Shown one piece after another: positions 34,307 to 38,312 of a DNA stretch of 38,312 bases (its first letter is position 1; every line of letters starts with the position of its first letter). The notes beneath the pieces are model-generated. The model was not told the origin of the DNA and searched no databases. It saw nothing but the letters and a program-made list of their open reading frames with translations. A program made the position numbers and the translations under genes. Source of the stretch: Emcibacter sp. (GTDB lineage: Bacteria; Pseudomonadota; Alphaproteobacteria; Sphingomonadales; Emcibacteraceae); assembly GCA_021774785.1 (NCBI GenBank), contig JAJFIQ010000007.1, positions 1-38,312 of the forward strand. The letters run 5' to 3'.

Positions 34307-35104
34307 ATGTTATTAACAGAGCGACACGAAGAAATATTGACCATTGTGCGCAATGAAAGAAAAGCGACTGTAAAAAAATTAGCGTCGCATTTTTCAGTGA
34401 CCGAACAAACTATTCGCAAAAATTTGAATGAATTATGCGAGAAGCGCCTCATACAACGCACTCATGGCGGCGCCATTCCCTATTCCGGCACGACGAATAT
34501 GGAACATGAAGTAAGGCGCCTGATTTCTGCAGATGAAAAAAGTAAAATTGCCCAAAGAATTGCGAGCCTTATTCCAGAAAAAAGCTCTATACTATTAACC
34601 ATTGGAACAACAACGGAAGCTGTGGCCACGGCTCTGGAAGGTCATAATGACCTCCTGATCATTACTAACAACATTAATGTGGCAAATATTTTGCGTGTCC
34701 ATCCAAAATTTGAAGTTATCATTGCCAGCGGGGTGGTTCGTTCGTCCGATGGAGGGATTGTAGGAGAATCTGCATCCAATTCTCTTAACCAGTTCAAGGT
34801 TGATTATGCTATTATTAGCGTGTCTGCCATCGACGAAGATGGTAGCTTGCTGGATTTTGATTTTAGAGAAGTTCAAGTGTTACAAAAAATAATCCTAAAT
34901 GCTCACCATGTTATTCTGGCGGCGGATAGCACAAAACTTACCCGCACAGCGCCTGTACGCATTGGTCATATTTCTCAAATTGATACGTTTGTTACAGATC
35001 GTATAATTTCACATAAATTCAAAAAAAATATCGAGGACGCCAACGTAGAAACTATCGAAATATGCCCTGAAAAAAATGTACCGGAATCAGAGACAGAAGC
35101 CTGA
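34307..35104 (+). CDS. glpR: DeoR-family glycerol-3-phosphate regulon repressor GlpR
   Basis: This 265-residue regulator begins with a DeoR winged helix (LTERHEEILTIVRNERKATV, KKLASHFSVTEQTIRKNLNE, then KRLIQRTHGGA). A sugar-phosphate-sensing domain follows, with LTIGTTTEAVATALEG, ITNNINVANIL, SSDGGIVGE and DEDGSLLDFDFREVQV. The match to GlpR of enterobacteria is close along the whole length. I start at ATG 34307 because homologues begin there. The frame is open to 34232, but those 25 codons derive from the edge of the IS1595 remnant. It is divergent from glpD-glpQ-glpT, its expected target. The insertion may have altered its promoter. Confidence 0.9.
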   Translation: MLLTERHEEILTIVRNERKATVKKLASHFSVTEQTIRKNLNELCEKRLIQRTHGGAIPYSGTTNMEHEVRRLISADEKSKIAQRIASLIPEKSSILLTIGTTTEAVATALEGHNDLLIITNNINVANILRVHPKFEVIIASGVVRSSDGGIVGESASNSLNQFKVDYAIISVSAIDEDGSLLDFDFREVQVLQKIILNAHHVILAADSTKLTRTAPVRIGHISQIDTFVTDRIISHKFKKNIEDANVETIEICPEKNVPESETEA

Positions 35105-35203
35105 GGTTTTGATATTCCTGACATGAGAATGCTATCCGGGACAGACGGTTTTAAAAACATTGCGGCGCACCGGGGCAAGGGTTGATGTTTTCAAGAAGAA
35201 GGC

Positions 35204-36895
35204 CTAACGCGACTTCACCGGCTGTCTTTCACGTTGGCGGGTTTGCCAGGCTTCATCAATCCACATGGGCGCGTTTGTATGAACAAGCGCTGGATTACCC
35301 AAAATAATATCGGCCGCTTTTTCAGCAACCATAATGATTGGCGCATTAATATTACCATTAGGCACCGTCGGGAAAACGGACGCATCAACAACGCGTAAAG
35401 CCTCAAGCCCTCTGACCTGACAGTTCTTATCAACAACGGCCAGGGGGTCGTCATCAGCCCCTATTTTACAGGTGCCGCAGGGGTGATAGGCGCTTTCAAC
35501 ATTGTCCCGGACCCAGGCATCAATGTCTTTATCACTGTGCACAGCGTATCCGGGTTGAATTTCATCACCGCAATATAAATCCATCGCCGGTTGTGCCATT
35601 ATCTCGCGGGTTAAACGAATACATTGTCGCCATGCCGCCACATCATCGTCGTGGGCAAGATAGTTAAACAATATGCTGGGTGCCTGATTTGGATCAGGGG
35701 ATGTGATCTGCACCCGTCCCCGGCTTTTTGGTTTGTTCGGGCCGACATGAACCTGAAACCCATGGCCTTTGATAGACACTGTGCCATCATAACGCATCGC
35801 GGCAGGCAAAAAATGGTATTGTATATCCGGCCATTTTACCCCGGCCTTTGAGCGAATAAACGCACATGCCTCAAAATGATTTGTGGCCCCAAGACCGGTT
35901 TTGAATAATACCCAGCGTGCACCGATCAGAAGTTTACTAAAGAGACCCAACTTGCTGTTGAGACTGACAGGCTGTTTGCAATGGAACTGAAAATAAACCT
36001 CTAAATGGTCCTGCAAATTTTTGCCGACACCTGGTAAATGATGAACCTGTTTCACACCTGCCGCGCTTAGCGTCGCTTCGTCGCCAATGCCTGAGCGTTG
36101 CAGTATGGCCGGAGACGCGATTGATCCGGCGCAAAGAATGACCTCCTTTTTGGCATGTAATACTGTGCTTTTTCCCTTGTACGATAAGGCAATGCCGACG
36201 GCGCGCTTTCCCTCCAGTACAACACGATCGACCAGAGCATGCGTGATCACAGTCAGATTAGTGCGTTTTTTTGCAGGCTTTAGAAAAGCATGAGAGGTGG
36301 ATTGTCTAACCCCGCCGCACACCGTCATGTGCATCGCTCCAAAGCCCTCTTGGCGATAACCGTTATAATCATCAGTATGTGAATAACCCGCCTCCACACC
36401 GGCATCAATGAAGGCCTGATAGAGCGGGCTAAATGACATGTTATTGCCGCCCGATACGCCCAGTTCACCACGACCACCGCGATAGTCATCTGCCCCATTT
36501 TGCCAGGCCTCGGAGCGCCTGAAGTATGGCAAGCAGTCCTGATACCCCCAGCCGGCCGCACCGCGTCTCTCCCATTCATCAAAATCCAGGGCATGACCGC
36601 GCACATAGACCATGCCGTTAATTGACGAACTGCCCCCCAGCGCCTTGCCGCGCGGACAGCTGATTTGTCGATTGCCCAAGAAGGGCTCAGGATCGGAATA
36701 ATAACCCCAGTTATAAGTCTTCATAGCCATCGGATAGGACAGGGCGGTGGGCATTTGGATAAGAATATTCTTGTCACTGCCGCCAGCCTCAACAAGCAGC
36801 ACCGTATATTGGCCACATGCAGACAATCGGTTGGCCAAAACGCAACCTGCCGAACCGGCACCAATAATGATGTAGTCATAAATGGCTTGCGTCAC
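35204..36895 (-). CDS. betA: Choline dehydrogenase BetA (GMC oxidoreductase)
   Basis: This 563-residue FAD enzyme oxidises choline to betaine aldehyde and onward to glycine betaine at the membrane. It has the nucleotide-binding [15 protein letters not shown] (about 10-24), the GMC signature [20 protein letters not shown], and GMC signature 2 around [16 protein letters not shown]. The active-site region is [12 protein letters not shown] with the His, and it ends [19 protein letters not shown]. Similarity to BetA extends over the full length. The start is GTG at 36895, overlapping the stop of the upstream BCCT gene by 4 bp (GTGA). No betB or betI lies in the window. Another amino-alcohol oxidase of the GMC family is the alternative. 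Confidence 0.88.
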   Translation of the reverse strand: MTQAIYDYIIIGAGSAGCVLANRLSACGQYTVLLVEAGGSDKNILIQMPTALSYPMAMKTYNWGYYSDPEPFLGNRQISCPRGKALGGSSSINGMVYVRGHALDFDEWERRGAAGWGYQDCLPYFRRSEAWQNGADDYRGGRGELGVSGGNNMSFSPLYQAFIDAGVEAGYSHTDDYNGYRQEGFGAMHMTVCGGVRQSTSHAFLKPAKKRTNLTVITHALVDRVVLEGKRAVGIALSYKGKSTVLHAKKEVILCAGSIASPAILQRSGIGDEATLSAAGVKQVHHLPGVGKNLQDHLEVYFQFHCKQPVSLNSKLGLFSKLLIGARWVLFKTGLGATNHFEACAFIRSKAGVKWPDIQYHFLPAAMRYDGTVSIKGHGFQVHVGPNKPKSRGRVQITSPDPNQAPSILFNYLAHDDDVAAWRQCIRLTREIMAQPAMDLYCGDEIQPGYAVHSDKDIDAWVRDNVESAYHPCGTCKIGADDDPLAVVDKNCQVRGLEALRVVDASVFPTVPNGNINAPIIMVAEKAADIILGNPALVHTNAPMWIDEAWQTRQRERQPVKSR

Positions 36896-38040
36896 GCGAC
36901 GACACCTTCATTAAGAGCCGCACCTAACAAAGCGCGGCGTCTGAATAACAACAGATAAATGCCGCCGTAAAGACCAATGACCAACAGACCGATCCATTCA
37001 ATCTTCAAGGGCGTATATTGATAGAGCAAGATCAGGGCAGACAGCAAACTCCAATGTACTGTCACGTATAAAGGCCCGCCTAAACGCTGAACGGTCAAGC
37101 CCAGGTTTTGAGAATAAAGCCGGGTCAGAGAATCAAGAGAATTGATGACAAAAATTATCCCGACCGTCACCATAGAAAAACGCACAAAGCCGGTAAGCTC
37201 TATGGCCTGACTGTACGTATAAAACAGAACCGAAAACCATAACGCTATGGGAATGGATGGCAGGATCAACAGTGCCAGAAGCAATTGCCAGGCACGCAGG
37301 CCACCCACAAATCTGGCAACGAATTGCCCGATCATAATGCTCCAGGCGAACCACCAGAACAGATAAAAACTGTGATAGTCTGAAAGCGGGCTAATGAAGC
37401 GGTGAATATTTGTAAAATAACCGCTAATATTGCCCATAGTGCTCACCAAACTGCCAAGGCTCATGCCACTAAATATCCATAACCCCGCAATCAGCACAAA
37501 AAACAGACCGGCAGAGCCAAGGCTGAGCCATTTTACATAACGAATATCTGTGCTGGATAGCACCGCCAACAACACAACTGTTCCGACCAAGCCATACCTG
37601 AACACAGGTGTGATGCCATTGATGTAATTTGGCAAATAATCGAAAAACAAAAACCCGGTGAAGGCGCAAGTGCCAATAATAACGATGTTGTTGATCAGTT
37701 TAACAAAAAATATCTCAAATAATTTCAGCTTTGGCTCGATAACACAAAAATAAAATATGGTCAGAAAATAAAAGCCCCAGACCAAAAAACCCCAAAATCC
37801 AAATTCAATCGCCAAAGCATTGGTAAACGTGTACTGCACCTCACTTTCATAGATCGGGAACTCGGTCAGGGGAAACATAATGAGGCCCACATCAAGGCCG
37901 GATGTAAACAAAATCGCCATAAATGCCATCAAAGTGGTTGGCTGGGTTCCTTGCAAAATAAAGCGGCGATCATAGCGAAAAAGCAGCACGACAGAGGTTG
38001 CCAGCGTGCCCATGATCGCCAGTGTCAGTATGAGATTCAA
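36892..38040 (-). CDS. Short BCCT-family choline/betaine-type transporter
   Basis: This 382-residue protein has about ten hydrophobic segments. The BCCT signature region is recognisable in [20 protein letters not shown] followed by [15 protein letters not shown], and an earlier [20 protein letters not shown] aligns with the family's glycine-rich helix. It is clearly shorter than typical members (about 500-700 residues) and lacks the long terminal extensions that sense osmolarity. The likely start is TTG at 38040, with GAGAGGAA upstream; an ATG just before it hits a stop at once. Overlap with betA suggests it imports choline for BetA. The family call is good, the substrate inferred. Confidence 0.75.
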   Translation of the reverse strand: MNLILTLAIMGTLATSVVLLFRYDRRFILQGTQPTTLMAFMAILFTSGLDVGLIMFPLTEFPIYESEVQYTFTNALAIEFGFWGFLVWGFYFLTIFYFCVIEPKLKLFEIFFVKLINNIVIIGTCAFTGFLFFDYLPNYINGITPVFRYGLVGTVVLLAVLSSTDIRYVKWLSLGSAGLFFVLIAGLWIFSGMSLGSLVSTMGNISGYFTNIHRFISPLSDYHSFYLFWWFAWSIMIGQFVARFVGGLRAWQLLLALLILPSIPIALWFSVLFYTYSQAIELTGFVRFSMVTVGIIFVINSLDSLTRLYSQNLGLTVQRLGGPLYVTVHWSLLSALILLYQYTPLKIEWIGLLVIGLYGGIYLLLFRRRALLGAALNEGVVA

Positions 38041-38164
38041 TGCATTATTCCTCTCATTCCCGGTGCACGTTAACGATACTCATAAATGTTGAAATGCTCA
38101 CGGATCAACTAAAATTTTATTTTTTTGATTTTTAGACGTGCCGCCAAAGCACTTTTGTGGATAT

Positions 38165-38187
38165 GAACGGACGGTAATACCCCCCTT
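38165..38187. mobile_element. Possible outer end of the IS3-family element
   Basis: About 30-50 bp past the transposase stop is GGGGGGTATTACCGTCC (read on the minus strand). G-run followed by ATTACC sequences are common near IS3-family ends. The opposite end lies outside the window, so the inverted repeat and target duplication cannot be verified. Nothing else was found in 38041-38213 apart from the BCCT gene's upstream region. Confidence 0.3.
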
Positions 38188-38213
38188 TATAGAGGGCATC
38201 GTAAGTAGAACGG

Positions 38214-38312
38214 TTATGCGGCTATGGACATGTCCATGGCCGATTTCTGTTTTGGCGTGATACCGCCGATAGCCATATTGGGTCTTTCATTGTTGTAAGT
38301 CCAGAGCCAGTC
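38214..38312 (-). CDS. IS3-family transposase OrfB, C-terminal end (partial)
   Basis: The frame enters from the right edge and ends at TAA 38214-38216, giving 32 residues. They read DWLWTYNNERPNMAIGGITP followed by KQKSAMDMSIAA. The YNxERPN...GG-TP motif is the conserved end of the rve integrase core of IS3-family OrfB. The element itself lies mainly beyond the window, and it points towards the BCCT gene's promoter. Confidence 0.88.
   Translation of the reverse strand, partial: DWLWTYNNERPNMAIGGITPKQKSAMDMSIAA

Overview
The window looks like the chromosome of a flagellated, Gram-negative alphaproteobacterium. The evidence is the split F0 operon atpI-atpB-atpE-b'-b with two different b subunits, the order mutY / DUF721 / dsbA-like / smc, sigma-54-type promoters in front of flagellar genes, and a large TonB-dependent receptor. 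Genus is not decidable from the sequence alone; a marine Kordiimonadales- or Emcibacterales-like lineage is a guess.

Region 1 (1-3.85 kb) is flagellar. A partial fliK-like gene with 25-residue repeats leaves the left edge on the minus strand. flgK and flgL follow on the plus strand. Two divergent sigma-54 (-24/-12) promoter candidates lie in the gap between them. Region 2 (3.85-16.2 kb) is mostly housekeeping: a mutY-msrC-methyltransferase operon on the minus strand; a DUF721 gene, two tandem DsbA-like lipoprotein genes and smc on the plus strand; the F0 operon; a small membrane protein; and a nitroreductase divergent from a TetR regulator. The first dsbA copy carries, at its 3' end, an exact 26-bp copy of the DUF721 gene's 3' end. 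This looks like the scar of a tandem duplication.

Region 3 (16.2-17.0 kb) has no intact gene. It holds a GFA-family pseudogene with one in-frame stop, then about 180 bp of GC-rich DNA packed with perfect inverted repeats that I cannot assign.

Region 4 (17-38 kb) is visibly more AT-rich and is devoted to catabolism. It encodes an ethanolamine-type permease, a PuuA/IpuC-like glutamine synthetase, an iron alcohol dehydrogenase, an aldehyde dehydrogenase, an N-formylglutamate-amidohydrolase-family enzyme and an RpiR regulator. Together these fit a gamma-glutamylated amino-alcohol (probably ethanolamine) pathway without ethanolamine ammonia-lyase. Next come a TPR-sulfotransferase and a TonB-dependent receptor, then glpD-glpQ-glpT with divergent glpR (an IS1595-type remnant sits between), and a short BCCT transporter overlapping betA.

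Read as one unit, region 4 could dismantle phospholipid headgroups. GlpQ would release sn-glycerol 3-phosphate plus ethanolamine or choline from glycerophosphodiesters. GlpT/GlpD would consume the glycerol phosphate, the gamma-glutamyl genes the ethanolamine, and BCCT/BetA the choline. The window ends in the 3' end of an IS3-family transposase. No rRNA, CRISPR array or convincing tRNA was seen.
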